Shown: positions 25,842-35,544, numbered from the stretch's first letter. The stretch is 56,694 nt of DNA from Balneolales bacterium (GCA_007134845.1 SLKA01000041.1:1-56694), one strand, 5' to 3'. The notes: generated by a model from the letters alone, not told the origin. Translations and numbers: made by a program.

Positions 25842-27121
25842 TTTTCACGAATCCACTTCCAAAGCTCCCTGAAGCTGGCTTTTTTCCCGTACATGAGTAT
25901 TCCGGTTCGGTAAATTCTGGAGCTCAGCCAGATAAGGATAATGAACGTGAGGATCATCAGAAGTATGGTTCCCCCAAGCTGCCAGAGCGGAATCGGCAGC
26001 ACCGCCATTCTCACAGGCATCAATATGGGTGCGAAAAAAGGCACCATGGACAAGACAACCGATAATGTTGAAGCCGGATCATCGGAGACGGGAAAAAGAA
26101 ACATAAGAGGGATGATAATCAGCATGATGATCGGCATCTGAAGCTGTTGACTGTCCGATTCCTGATCGACTGCCGAGCCCACTGCTGCAAACAGTGAGCT
26201 GTAGATTAGAAACCCGAGCAGAAAAAAGAGAACAAAACCAACCCATATGATCGGATTGATGTAAGGAATGCTGAAAGCAGCAGCTTCAGCAGCAGCCTCT
26301 GTCGATTGCACTGAGCCGGAATCACCACCCATGAACAGTGTGACAATAGGACCTGCAACCACCATCAGGGCGGCTCCGGCACCGGCCCATATGGCAAATT
26401 GCGTGAGACCGAGAAGGGCAACACCGGTCACCTTTCCCATCAAAAGCTCAAATGGCCGGACAGAGGAGGCGATCACTTCAACAATCCGGCTTGTTTTTTC
26501 TTCCATCACACTTCTCATAATCACCGCTCCGTATGCGAACATGGCCCCGTATATGATGAAGCCCATGATAAAGCCCAGGAACATGTAGAAACCACTGTCG
26601 GCCTCTTCTTCACCCTCTGCGGTAATCGTTAGATTCTCTGTCTGTACCCGTTCGGCCAGTATGGCTCGTACTTCAGCAGGGGTGTCGATCCGGTCAAGCC
26701 GGATGTCGCGCACTATTTGTTGTACATCCGACCGGATACGTGAAGTAACGGTCATGCCGGCTGTACCTCCGTGGTAGAATGAAACTTTCCCCTTACCGTC
26801 CAGTATCTCATGTGGTATGAGCAGGTAGCCTTCAATGTCACCGGTGATCAGAGAAGCCCGCAGCTCGTCAGGCGGATTGGTGGTAATCCGGTAGTAAACA
26901 GAATCTATGCCAACCAGTTCCTGTCCAATCTCGCCGGTCTCGTCATAAACAAGAAATTGCCGCTGCCGGTCAGCTGACATTGTTTGAATCAGCGTCGGGA
27001 GTATAAGCAGAAGTATCATCACTACCGGGGCCAGAATGGTGGTCACAATAAAGATTTTGCTTCTAAGCCGGGTCAGATATTCCCTTTGGATGATGAGCAG
27101 AAGTTTCTCTTTTTGAATCAT
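25838..27121 (-). CDS. ABC-2 type transporter permease (NatB-like)
   Basis: This inner-membrane protein of 427 residues forms the channel of an ABC exporter with the ATPase encoded just upstream at 27131-28030. It has an N-terminal helix (LRSKIFIVTTILAPVVMILLLIL), a periplasmic domain of about 130 residues, and five or so C-terminal helices including GFIIYGAMFAYGAVIMRSVMEEKTSRIVEVIASSV split across a cytoplasmic loop. The EEKTSRIVEVI motif is characteristic of the ABC-2 permeases of the NatAB sodium exporter type. Substrate is not deducible; sodium or drug export is possible. Stop overlaps the small gene on the other strand. Confidence 0.88.
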   Translation of the reverse strand: MIQKEKLLLIIQREYLTRLRSKIFIVTTILAPVVMILLLILPTLIQTMSADRQRQFLVYDETGEIGQELVGIDSVYYRITTNPPDELRASLITGDIEGYLLIPHEILDGKGKVSFYHGGTAGMTVTSRIRSDVQQIVRDIRLDRIDTPAEVRAILAERVQTENLTITAEGEEEADSGFYMFLGFIMGFIIYGAMFAYGAVIMRSVMEEKTSRIVEVIASSVRPFELLMGKVTGVALLGLTQFAIWAGAGAALMVVAGPIVTLFMGGDSGSVQSTEAAAEAAAFSIPYINPIIWVGFVLFFLLGFLIYSSLFAAVGSAVDQESDSQQLQMPIIMLIIIPLMFLFPVSDDPASTLSVVLSMVPFFAPILMPVRMAVLPIPLWQLGGTILLMILTFIILIWLSSRIYRTGILMYGKKASFRELWKWIREN

Positions 27122-27130
27122 TGTATGATT

Positions 27131-28030
27131 TTATTTGGATACCGAATCAATAAATATTTCCTGAATGCTGGGCTGCACCAGTTCGAAGGTATGTATTCTT
27201 ACGTGATTCTGTGCATCACGGAGAATTTGCTGATCATCAGCACCATCCAGCAGCCGGAGTTCCGCATAATTTGTAGAGCGGTTGTTGATGCGGATATTTT
27301 TCAGGTCATTCAGAAAACGACTGTCTCCGCTGAAGCGCAGACGGATGCTGTTCTGGCCATAAGACGAACGGATTTCAGCGAGGTTTCCATTCAGAATGAG
27401 CTGACCATTGTTGAAAAGTGCAATTTCGTCACAGAGTTGCTCAACCTGCTCCATTCTGTGAGTGGCAAAAAAAATAGTTTTTCCGGCGTCTCTGAGTTCC
27501 AGAATGACTTCCTTTAACATTTCGCTGTTTATGGGGTCCAGTCCGCTGAATGGCTCATCAAATATGAGACAGTCTGGGTCATGAGCAATGGTAGCCACAA
27601 ACTGGATCTTCTGTTGCATGCCCTTTGACAGTTCGCCGACCTCCTGACCTATCCAATCGTAAGCACCAAACCGCTCCAGCCAGTAACGGATGCGCTCCCG
27701 CGCCGTCTGGCGTGATAATCCTCTCAGGCGGCAAAGGTACACAAGCTGTTCGCCGACTTTCATCTTTTTGTAGAGACCGCGTTCTTCCGGTAGATAACCG
27801 ATCCTTTTCTGGGTTTCAGGGCCGACAGGCTGCCCAAACATGGATATCGATCCCGAATCCGGTTTAAGTATATAGGTGAGCATGCGTATGCTGGTTGTCT
27901 TGCCGGCGCCATTGGGTCCAAGAAGACCGAAGATACGGCCGCTCCTGACACTGAAACTGACATTATCCACAGCCCGGGTACCACCGAATTGCTTGGTTAC
28001 TTCACGAAATTCAACGATGGAATCGTTCAT
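27131..28030 (-). CDS. ABC transporter ATP-binding protein (NatA-like)
   Basis: This 299-residue cytoplasmic ATPase powers the adjacent permease. It has Walker A GPNGAGKT at residues 38-45, Q-loop GYLPEERGLYKKM, signature LSKGMQQKIQF, Walker B LIFDEPFSGLDP and the H-loop FFATHRMEQVE. The modified signature (LSKGMQQK) and YLPEERGLY pattern are typical of the NatA subgroup, with a C-terminal DUF4162-like domain at about 215-299. The permease starts 9 bases downstream, so both form one operon. The gene is divergent from glgA across a 237-base gap. Confidence 0.92.
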   Translation of the reverse strand: MNDSIVEFREVTKQFGGTRAVDNVSFSVRSGRIFGLLGPNGAGKTTSIRMLTYILKPDSGSISMFGQPVGPETQKRIGYLPEERGLYKKMKVGEQLVYLCRLRGLSRQTARERIRYWLERFGAYDWIGQEVGELSKGMQQKIQFVATIAHDPDCLIFDEPFSGLDPINSEMLKEVILELRDAGKTIFFATHRMEQVEQLCDEIALFNNGQLILNGNLAEIRSSYGQNSIRLRFSGDSRFLNDLKNIRINNRSTNYAELRLLDGADDQQILRDAQNHVRIHTFELVQPSIQEIFIDSVSK

Positions 28031-28267
28031 GTGTCATTTATTGTTGATGAATAAAGCATCTTTAACGAAAGGAAATCCCGAAAATAAAGTTTGTAAGATA
28101 GTCTTTGAATTTCTTATATACATGTTGAAAGTGTAATCATTCGATGTGGCATTGCATCGGGAACAGAACATTATAAATTCAACATTATAATTTCTTAGTA
28201 ATCGGTTGATTTCCCAGGATTACAGTAAAGGTTTTTTCATACGCACATAACAGAAGAAAAGTTTCGC
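28031..28267. promoter_or_regulatory. Divergent promoter region between ABC exporter and glgAC
   Basis: This 237-base AT-rich region separates two divergently transcribed operons and must hold both promoters. A direct repeat AACATTATAA occurs at 28167-28176 and 28181-28190, spaced 14 bases apart. A short inverted repeat CGATG(N8)CATCG lies at 28142-28159. None is a recognised operator. Confidence 0.35.
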
Positions 28268-29710
28268 ATGCAGGTAATTCACATAAGTTTTGAGTGTTAT
28301 CCGGTTGCAAAAGCCGGCGGACTGGCCGATGTTGTCGGTGCACTTCCAAAATATTTACAGCAATTCGATGTCGACTCATGGGTTGTCATGCCTCACTTTG
28401 ATATCGAATGGGTACGAAATCACGAGTTTGAGACCGTCCACCAAGGCATTGCCCGTCTTGGTGAAGAGAGGTTTGATTACCGGATTATGCACGAAGCCGG
28501 TGGTGTGCTCGGATTTCCACTCTATCTTGTGGACATTCCCGGAAGACTCGATCGTACGGGCATATACATTGATTCCCAAAGCGATTTTCCTTATTGGGAT
28601 GATTTTGAACGGTTTGCATCCTTTCAAATCGCAGTTTTGGACTGGCTGAAATCCTTCAGCAAAAAACCGGACATCATCCATTGCCATGACCATCATACGG
28701 CACTGGTTCCATTTCTGATGACCAGCACACCGGTATATCACGAATTCAGCTCCATTCCAACGGTGCTTACCATTCACAACGGACATTACCAGGGCTGGTA
28801 CGATCCGGGAAAACGGTTTCTCCTGCCGAAAATTGATCCGGAACGGGAGGGATTTCTCTACTGGAACGGTCAGATCAATGCATTATCAGCAGGTATTCGC
28901 ACTGCCTGGAAAATCACAACAGTATCGGAGTCTTATCTTCACGAACTGCAGCACACATGCAAGGGACTTGAGTCGCTTCTTTCTTATGAAAGCAGCAAGT
29001 CACTGGGCATAATCAACGGTATCGATACGGATGTCTGGGATCCTTCCACCGATCCGCTCATCGCAACCAACTACAACTCGAAAACATTTCCGGAAGGCAA
29101 GCTGAAGAACAAGAAGTGGCTTTGTGACCAGTTTGGTTTTGATCCCAACCTGCCTCTTTTTTCCTTTATAGGAAGACTTGTTGATGAAAAAGGGGCTGAC
29201 ATCCTCCCGGATCTCATAACCCGTTATCTGGAAACCGGGTTCAAGGGCAGCTTTCTCGTACTGGGCACAGGCGAGCAGTGGCTGCATCACAGATTTCAGG
29301 AGATAAAGGGACAGTACGTTGATTTTTTTGATGCATCCTTAACCTACAATGAAAAACTGGCACATCGGATGTATGCAGGCAGTGATTTTCTGATTATGCC
29401 TTCCCGCGTGGAGCCATGTGGATTAAACCAGATGTATGCCATGCGATATGCCACGCTCCCCATTGTCAGAAGTGTCGGCGGCTTGAAAGATACGGTGATC
29501 GACTACTCCGAGCCCGATGGCTACGGCATCCTGTTCGACCATTTCAGTCTGGATGATGCCTATTATGCAGTACAGAGAGCTTCGACAGTCTATTCTGATG
29601 CGCATCTGATGAAAAAGCTGCAGAATAGAGCTGTTTCAAGAGACTTTTCCTGGCATAATTCGGCGAAAAAGTACCACAATATGTACAAATCATTAATCAT
29701 GGAGAAGTAA
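28268..29710 (+). CDS. glgA: Glycogen synthase (ADP-glucose)
   Basis: GlgA is a GT5 glycosyltransferase that adds glucose from ADP-glucose to alpha-1,4-glucan. The 480-residue protein opens with the donor-binding motif VAKAGGLADVVGALP and has the second Rossmann domain motifs FIGRLVDEKGADIL, PSRVEPCGLNQMYAMRYATLPIVRSVGG broken here by position, and DTVIDY. These are the usual EPCGL and KTGGL-like features. It lies two bases upstream of glgC, which supplies its substrate, so the pair is a compact glycogen operon. A purine-rich AGAAGAAAAG lies before the ATG. There is no branching enzyme or phosphorylase in the window. Confidence 0.95.
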   Translation: MQVIHISFECYPVAKAGGLADVVGALPKYLQQFDVDSWVVMPHFDIEWVRNHEFETVHQGIARLGEERFDYRIMHEAGGVLGFPLYLVDIPGRLDRTGIYIDSQSDFPYWDDFERFASFQIAVLDWLKSFSKKPDIIHCHDHHTALVPFLMTSTPVYHEFSSIPTVLTIHNGHYQGWYDPGKRFLLPKIDPEREGFLYWNGQINALSAGIRTAWKITTVSESYLHELQHTCKGLESLLSYESSKSLGIINGIDTDVWDPSTDPLIATNYNSKTFPEGKLKNKKWLCDQFGFDPNLPLFSFIGRLVDEKGADILPDLITRYLETGFKGSFLVLGTGEQWLHHRFQEIKGQYVDFFDASLTYNEKLAHRMYAGSDFLIMPSRVEPCGLNQMYAMRYATLPIVRSVGGLKDTVIDYSEPDGYGILFDHFSLDDAYYAVQRASTVYSDAHLMKKLQNRAVSRDFSWHNSAKKYHNMYKSLIMEK

Positions 29711-29712
29711 CT

Positions 29713-30984
29713 ATGATGGAATCAACCATAGCCGTTATACTAGGTGGCGGAGCTGGCAGCCGCCTTTATCCGCTCACAAAAAGCAGATCAAAACCGGCTG
29801 TTCCGATTGGGGGGAAATACCGTCTGGTGGACATCCCCATTTCCAACTGCCTTCATTCTGACATTCGCCAGATCTATGTGCTAACCCAGTTCAATTCGGC
29901 TTCCCTGAACCAGCATATCAAGAATACATATCTCTTCGATGCATTTTCAAGAGGGTTTGTTGATATCCTTGCGGCAGAGCAGACACCCAGTTCACATCAG
30001 TGGTTTCAGGGAACGGCAGACGCTGTACGCCAGACATTCCGTTACCTGCAAAATCACCGGGCGGACAGAATCCTGATCCTCTCGGGTGATCAGCTTTATC
30101 AGATGAATTATCGTCAAATGATGGACGATCACGAAGCAATGAATGCCGGGCTTACGATCGGAACCATCCCGGTAACAGCCCAGGATGCAACTGGTTTTGG
30201 CATCATGAAAACAGATGACAAGGGAATGATCACCAGTTTTATTGAAAAACCCACCATGGAGCAGCTTGACGGATGGGAGTCGGAGGTGCCCGATGAACTC
30301 AAAGCCCAGGGAAAGGTCTATCTGGCATCCATGGGGATTTATGTTTTTAACATAGATACGCTCTGGAATCTCATCAATGACAATCCCGAAGCTGTTGATT
30401 TTGGAAAGGAGATCATCCCGAAAGCAATATCATCAAAAATGAATGTTGCCAGCTATAAATACACCGGATACTGGACAGATATTGGAACCATACGCTCTTT
30501 CTACGATGCCAATCTCGAGCTGGCGGACCCGCTTCCACAGTTTGATCTGTATGCCCAGGGCAAGCGGATATTTACACGGCCTCGTCTGTTGCCACCGACG
30601 AAATTGTTCGGAACCAGTGTCGACCGTGCCCTTATAGCAGAGGGATGTGTAATTGAAGCCGATTCCATTTTTCATTCCGTTATCGGAATCCGGTCACGCA
30701 TTGGTGCAAATACCACGATTTCCGAATCAATTGTGATGGGAAATGATTTCTATTCCACGCTCGAAGAGCTGGAAGAAGTCAATCCGGAGATGCCTCACCG
30801 GGGAATTGGAGCCGGTTGCCACATCGAACGGGCCATCGTTGATAAAAATGCCCGGATTGGTAATAATGTAAAAATTACAGGCGGTTCCCATCTGGAAAAC
30901 ACGAGCAATGAAAACTACTCCATAATCGATGGTATTGTGGTGGTTGAAAAGAACGGTGTAATCAAAGATGGTACGGTGATATAG
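29713..30984 (+). CDS. glgC: Glucose-1-phosphate adenylyltransferase
   Basis: GlgC makes ADP-glucose from ATP and glucose-1-phosphate, the committed step of glycogen synthesis, and feeds glgA upstream. The 423-residue protein has the nucleotidyltransferase opening AVILGGGAGSRLYPLTKSR, the KPAVPIGGKYRLVDIPISN substrate motif, GTADAVRQT and ILSGDQLYQMNY. A C-terminal left-handed beta-helix region (about 290-423) is typical of the allosteric ADP-glucose pyrophosphorylases. Start is at ATG 29713; an equally possible ATG is at 29716. Regulation by glycolytic intermediates is expected from the family but cannot be read from sequence. Confidence 0.95.
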   Translation: MMESTIAVILGGGAGSRLYPLTKSRSKPAVPIGGKYRLVDIPISNCLHSDIRQIYVLTQFNSASLNQHIKNTYLFDAFSRGFVDILAAEQTPSSHQWFQGTADAVRQTFRYLQNHRADRILILSGDQLYQMNYRQMMDDHEAMNAGLTIGTIPVTAQDATGFGIMKTDDKGMITSFIEKPTMEQLDGWESEVPDELKAQGKVYLASMGIYVFNIDTLWNLINDNPEAVDFGKEIIPKAISSKMNVASYKYTGYWTDIGTIRSFYDANLELADPLPQFDLYAQGKRIFTRPRLLPPTKLFGTSVDRALIAEGCVIEADSIFHSVIGIRSRIGANTTISESIVMGNDFYSTLEELEEVNPEMPHRGIGAGCHIERAIVDKNARIGNNVKITGGSHLENTSNENYSIIDGIVVVEKNGVIKDGTVI

Positions 30985-30989
30985 CAGTA

Positions 30990-32675
30990 ATGAAAAATAA
31001 TATGATCAAATTGTATGGCCTGTTTCTGCTGTATCTGATGTTCTGCATGTCTGCGTGCGGGCAGACTGAAGAAACAGGACCCGCGCAGCAACTGGCTGTC
31101 GGAGATACGATCAGCCTTGCCGTCATGGCAACAACCGATGTTCATGGTCGTGTACGAGCATGGGATTATTATCGTGACCAGGAAGAGCCCCGGTATGCTC
31201 TTTCCAAAATTGCCACACTTGTTGATTCGGTCCGGTCCCGGTATCAGTACAATCTGCTTCTGGATGCAGGTGATTGGCTTCAGGGTAATCCTTTTGCCGA
31301 ATATTTTGCTCTGCATGATCCCCGGGAGCGACATTATCCATTTCTCGAGGTGGTCGACGCAATGGGTTATGATGCCATTGTTCTGGGTAATCATGAATTC
31401 AACTTTGGACTGGAATACCTGAACAGGCAGATTAAGATGACCAGGACTCCTGTAATCGGTGCCAATATCTATCACCATGGTACAATTGAGCCGGCTTATC
31501 CGCCTTATGTACTCAGGGATGTTGCCGGAGTCAGAATTGCTGTGGTGGGACTCACCACACCCGGCTCGGCGGTTTGGGACCGCTCCCGCGTGGAGGGGAT
31601 TCTTGATTTCGGCGATGGGCTGGAAGCAGCTCACCGTCACGTGCGGGAAGTCACCGAAGAACAGGGTGCTGATCTGGTTATCATACTGGCCCATACCGGA
31701 CTGGATGGAAGTTCCAGCTATCAGGCAGAAGGCCTTGGTGAGGAAAATTTTGGCAGAGCCGTGGGTGAGAAGGTGCCGGATGTTGATTTGCTGGTACTCG
31801 GGCACACACATCGTGCTATTGATGATGTCGTTCTCAGAGGAGCTGATGGTCAGTCTGTCGGGGTGATCCAGCCCGGTCGCTGGGCGTCACATCTCGGTAT
31901 TGCCAGCCTGAGTGTGACCCGAAATGCCGATGGAAATGTTGTTGTCACCGGCATGAAAACCAGAAATCACTCTGTCTCAGGAGCCAAAGAACACCCTGAT
32001 ATAGTAGAGATGACCCGGGAGGCTCATCAGGATGTTGTTGAATTTGTAACAGAACCAATGGCATACACCGAAGATGCTTGGTCGGCTAGTGAGTCACGCA
32101 GAAAGGACACCCCCATCATCGATCTCATCCAAACAGTGCAAAAAGAAGCGACGGGGGCGCAGCTTTCCGCTGCAGCTGCATTCAATACATCCGTGGAATT
32201 CGGTCCCGGTCCAATTACCCGTGGTGATATAGCCTTGCTTTATCCATATTTCAACACGCTGCACAAGCTTGAGATCAGCGGTGAGCAACTTCGGGAATTC
32301 CTTGAGCATACATCACGGTATTACCTTACAGTTACCGATGAGCACGACCGCCCGGTAACCAACAGAGAGTGGCCCGGATTCAACTTTGATATGATCGCAG
32401 GTGTCGATTATGTTCTGGATCTGAGGAATCAACCGGGGGAGCGGGTTACAAAACTCACCTACGAGGGTGAGCCTGTTGCCGCCGATGATCGGTTCACAAT
32501 CGCCATAAACTCCTACCGGGCAGAAGGCGGTGGTGGTTTTGACATGCTGAATGAGGCTCCCGTTCTCAACAGAATAGACCGGTCTGTCGGAGACATGATT
32601 CTTGAATACCTGCAAAACAGGCCGCAGATTCAGCATAATGACGTTTTCGATGAAAACTGGCATCTGGTATATTGA
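30990..32675 (+). CDS. 5'-nucleotidase/cyclic phosphodiesterase family lipoprotein
   Basis: This is a two-domain metallophosphoesterase of the 5'-nucleotidase/CpdB family, predicted to act outside the cytoplasm and to release phosphate and nucleosides from nucleotides. A signal peptide ends in a lipobox-like CMSAC, making Cys23 the likely lipidated residue. The metallophosphatase motifs are ATTDVHGRV, DAGDWLQGNP, LGNHEFNFG and LVLGHTHRAI. The C-terminal 5_nucleotid_C domain starts about residue 340, with FNTSVEFGPGPITRGDIALLYP split by position and NSYRAEGGGGFDML near the end. It follows glgC by five bases and precedes the glycosyltransferase, so it may share the transcript. Confidence 0.87.
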   Translation: MKNNMIKLYGLFLLYLMFCMSACGQTEETGPAQQLAVGDTISLAVMATTDVHGRVRAWDYYRDQEEPRYALSKIATLVDSVRSRYQYNLLLDAGDWLQGNPFAEYFALHDPRERHYPFLEVVDAMGYDAIVLGNHEFNFGLEYLNRQIKMTRTPVIGANIYHHGTIEPAYPPYVLRDVAGVRIAVVGLTTPGSAVWDRSRVEGILDFGDGLEAAHRHVREVTEEQGADLVIILAHTGLDGSSSYQAEGLGEENFGRAVGEKVPDVDLLVLGHTHRAIDDVVLRGADGQSVGVIQPGRWASHLGIASLSVTRNADGNVVVTGMKTRNHSVSGAKEHPDIVEMTREAHQDVVEFVTEPMAYTEDAWSASESRRKDTPIIDLIQTVQKEATGAQLSAAAAFNTSVEFGPGPITRGDIALLYPYFNTLHKLEISGEQLREFLEHTSRYYLTVTDEHDRPVTNREWPGFNFDMIAGVDYVLDLRNQPGERVTKLTYEGEPVAADDRFTIAINSYRAEGGGGFDMLNEAPVLNRIDRSVGDMILEYLQNRPQIQHNDVFDENWHLVY

Positions 32676-32683
32676 GCAGTTCC

Positions 32684-33829
32684 ATGAATATTTTACTGGT
32701 AGAACCTTTTCTTGGTGGGTCACACAGGGCGTTTATTGACGGTTTAAGCAAACATTCGAGACACCAGATCTTCAGGGCAACCATGAAAGGAAGCCATTGG
32801 AAGTGGAGAATGAGTGGAGGCGCCGTTACTCTTGCTGAAAAGACCGGAGAAATTGCTGAGGATATAGACCTTGTATTTGCCAGCAGCATGACCAATCTCC
32901 CGGCCTTTATTGCACTCACGAATCCAAGATTTGCCTCTGTTCCGATCATCCTCTACATGCATGAAAACCAGCTCACCCAGCCTGTGCCCCAATCAGAGGA
33001 AAGGGATATCACCTACTGTTATATCAATTATTTAAGTGTTCTGGCTGCGGATTTTGTATTCTTTAATTCTGATTTTCATAAACGATCTTTTCTTGAGGCG
33101 CTGCCCGGACTGCTGGCGCAGTTTCCTGACTATCAGCAATCCGAATCGATTGGAAAAATTGCCGCAAAATCAGATCTGCTCTATCCCGGACTTGATCTCA
33201 AGGTGTTTGATGAAGCTGTACGGCGGCGTAGACTTCGGGGGCCGAATGAGCGGCCTGTCATACTTTGGAACCAGCGCTGGTCATTCGATAAGGACCCGGA
33301 GAAGTTTTTCCGGGTCATTGACAAACTGGATGATGCCGAGTGTTCCTTTGATCTGATTCTGGCCGGCGATCACCAGCATGATCAGGCATCGCGTTTTGAA
33401 CAGGCCTGGAAAAGATATGGTAGCCGGATCCTTCATTATGGCTTTGTCGAGAATATTCAGCAATACTCAAATCTCCTTCAGAAAGGTGATTTTGTGATAT
33501 CAACTTCCCAGCACGAATTTTTTTGTACGGCTGTGATGGAAGCTGTTTACTGCGGGTGCCATCCCATGATGCCGCGTAATTTGACCTATCCGGAACTCAT
33601 CCCCAAAACACTTCAGGAACCGCTGCTTCACGGGCCGGTTTTTTATGATGATGAGACCGATCTGTTTCGCAAAATGAAGAAGCTGCTTGATGCGACCTAT
33701 AAAAAGCTGCCGCTGCCAACGCTCCAGACGATTAATCGTGATCTTGATTGGAGCAGGATCATCACGAAATACGACGATATCTTCGACAACATTAAAAAGG
33801 ACTATCTTCGTCGCCGGGCGGAGGGGTGA
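32684..33829 (+). CDS. tRNA-queuosine alpha-mannosyltransferase-like glycosyltransferase (DUF3524/QTMAN, GTDC1 homologue)
   Basis: The 381-residue protein is a GT4-type glycosyltransferase with the N-terminal DUF3524/QTMAN domain, MNILLVEPFLGGSHRAFIDGL, followed by LPAFIALTNPRFASVP and the invariant ILYMHENQLTQP. The C-terminal half has LWNQRWSFDKDPEKFF and STSQHEFFCTAVMEAVYCG, a donor-binding pattern with the acidic residue. The human homologue GTDC1 (QTMAN) mannosylates queuosine in tRNA-Asp; bacterial members are thought to do the same or similar. The ATG at 32684 begins the motif; a TTG at 32672 overlaps the previous stop. Its 3' end overlaps dnaB by 38 bases. Confidence 0.82.
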   Translation: MNILLVEPFLGGSHRAFIDGLSKHSRHQIFRATMKGSHWKWRMSGGAVTLAEKTGEIAEDIDLVFASSMTNLPAFIALTNPRFASVPIILYMHENQLTQPVPQSEERDITYCYINYLSVLAADFVFFNSDFHKRSFLEALPGLLAQFPDYQQSESIGKIAAKSDLLYPGLDLKVFDEAVRRRRLRGPNERPVILWNQRWSFDKDPEKFFRVIDKLDDAECSFDLILAGDHQHDQASRFEQAWKRYGSRILHYGFVENIQQYSNLLQKGDFVISTSQHEFFCTAVMEAVYCGCHPMMPRNLTYPELIPKTLQEPLLHGPVFYDDETDLFRKMKKLLDATYKKLPLPTLQTINRDLDWSRIITKYDDIFDNIKKDYLRRRAEG

Positions 33830-35345
33830 AGCCGGTTTTTTTTGCACGTTTTGCCCCGGATGATCCACCCTCATTGCTGCCATCTGCCAATTTACCTGAT
33901 GCATCCGGCGCGTCTGTGGCAAGGTATGATGGCTCAGCGTAGGCACGTGACAAATTTTCGAACCTGGCGTACTGCTTGATGAATTGCAGACTTACAGTTC
34001 CAACAGGACCATTTCGCTGCTTGCCAACAATCAACTCGGCAACACCTTCGGTGGAATTGCCCTCATCATCGGTCGTGATCTTGTAGTATTCGGGGCGATA
34101 CAGAAAACAGACAACATCTGCATCCTGTTCGATGGAGCCGGATTCACGAAGGTCACTGAGCTGCGGACGCTTGTCGCCGCCTCTCTGCTCAACAGCTCTG
34201 CTAAGCTGGGAGAGGCCGATCACCGGAACATTGATTTCCTTGGCTAGTGCCTTGAGCCCCCTGGATATGCCGGCGATTTCCTGCTCCCTGTTCTGACGAT
34301 CATTCTGCATGCCGGTCATAAGTTGCAGATAGTCGACGATGATTAATCCGATATCATGTTCGCTTTTGAGTCTGCGGCACTTTGAGCGTAATTCCATGAT
34401 ACTGATGGATGGGGTGTCATCGATAAATATGGGTGCGGTGTGAAGGCGTCCGGCGGCCTCAAGCAACTTTTTGAATTCATTGTCATCGAGTTTGCCGGTC
34501 CGCGCCTTCTGAGCATCCACGCGCCCCTCCATGGTCAACAGACGCTGCACCAGTGCCTGGTCAGACATTTCCAGACTGAATACAGCGACGGATACCCTTT
34601 TATCCGGATCGGCATGAAGTGCCGCGTTGCGGGCTACGGTCAGGGTGAATGCCGTTTTCCCCATGGATGGCCGGGCGGCAATAATGATGAGGTCGCTTTT
34701 CTGCCAGCCAGCTGTGATATTATCCACATCCAGACCGGTCGGCACTCCGGTGATCCCATGTTTTTTTCCGCGGATTTCCTCCAGGTAGGAGATTGTGTTT
34801 TTCAGTATATCGACCAGCGATCGGTTTCCGCCACGGGCTTTGGCATTGGTAATGTCGTAAATTCGCTGTTCCGCGCCGTCCAGAACTTCAAAGGAGTCAC
34901 TTGTGGTATCATATGCATCCTGGATAATTTCGGAGCAACCAAGAATGAGATGCCTCTTTAGGGCTTTTTCTGCAACAATCTGGCAATGATACTCGATATT
35001 GGCAGCTGAACTTACCGCACGGGTCAGATCGGAGAGGTAGCCGATACCACCAATAGTTTCTAGCAGTTCGCGGTCCCGAAGTTCATTCTCAACGGTCAAC
35101 AGGTCCAGAGGGTTGTCACGCTCATACAGTTTGCAGATGACTTCGAAGATATGCCTGTGCGCGGGCTTGTAGAAATCATCGGACTCCAGCATTTCAATAG
35201 CAACGGATGCCGCCTGCTCTTCAATAAGCATGCTCCCGAGGATAGCCTCCTCGATTTCAGTGGCCTGGGGGGGAATGCGTCCCTGTGATTCGAGCAGCGT
35301 ATACGCATCAGCTTTGCTGGTTTTTTCTTTCGGTCTATTTGCCAT
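33792..35345 (-). CDS. dnaB: Replicative DNA helicase
   Basis: DnaB is the hexameric helicase that unwinds DNA ahead of the replication fork. The 517-residue protein has an N-terminal DnaB domain (PPQATEIEEAILGSMLIE at about 27-44) and a RecA-like domain with Walker A ARPSMGKTAFTL. The Walker B region is GLIIVDYLQLMTG, and DRQNREQEIAGISRGLKALA and QLSDLRESGSIEQDADVV follow. No intein is present. The ATG at 35345 is used in preference to a TTG at 35351. The short Pro/Asp C-terminal tail (GFTPPPGDEDSPF) is encoded in the overlap with the convergent glycosyltransferase gene. Confidence 0.95.
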   Translation of the reverse strand: MANRPKEKTSKADAYTLLESQGRIPPQATEIEEAILGSMLIEEQAASVAIEMLESDDFYKPAHRHIFEVICKLYERDNPLDLLTVENELRDRELLETIGGIGYLSDLTRAVSSAANIEYHCQIVAEKALKRHLILGCSEIIQDAYDTTSDSFEVLDGAEQRIYDITNAKARGGNRSLVDILKNTISYLEEIRGKKHGITGVPTGLDVDNITAGWQKSDLIIIAARPSMGKTAFTLTVARNAALHADPDKRVSVAVFSLEMSDQALVQRLLTMEGRVDAQKARTGKLDDNEFKKLLEAAGRLHTAPIFIDDTPSISIMELRSKCRRLKSEHDIGLIIVDYLQLMTGMQNDRQNREQEIAGISRGLKALAKEINVPVIGLSQLSRAVEQRGGDKRPQLSDLRESGSIEQDADVVCFLYRPEYYKITTDDEGNSTEGVAELIVGKQRNGPVGTVSLQFIKQYARFENLSRAYAEPSYLATDAPDASGKLADGSNEGGSSGAKRAKKTGFTPPPGDEDSPF

Positions 35346-35544
35346 AATCAATTGACAATCAACAATATGTTATCAGGTTACAGGGACGTTTACATCAGGA
35401 TCCGCCTTCCTGCCAATTTGTTCATGTGCATTGCGCGGCAGCCCTATTTCAAGTGGATTATCCGCTGCGCCAATCACGCCGGAGGCGGACACGAAAGGTA
35501 TTAAAATTTACAGAAGAGTGCTTCTCTCCGAAGAAAAAAAATAC
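35346..35544. other. Region between dnaB and the uracil-DNA glycosylase gene
   Basis: This 199-base stretch lies between two minus-strand genes. It includes the dnaB leader with TTGATTGTCAATTGATT-type repeats next to the dnaB start. I see no further gene; the frames open on the plus strand continue into the glycosylase gene antisense and look like shadows. Confidence 0.4.

Noticed and set aside
28142-28159. CGATG(N8)CATCG as a LacI- or CRP-like operator
   Set aside because: Only five-base arms, which can occur by chance; mentioned only within the intergenic entry.
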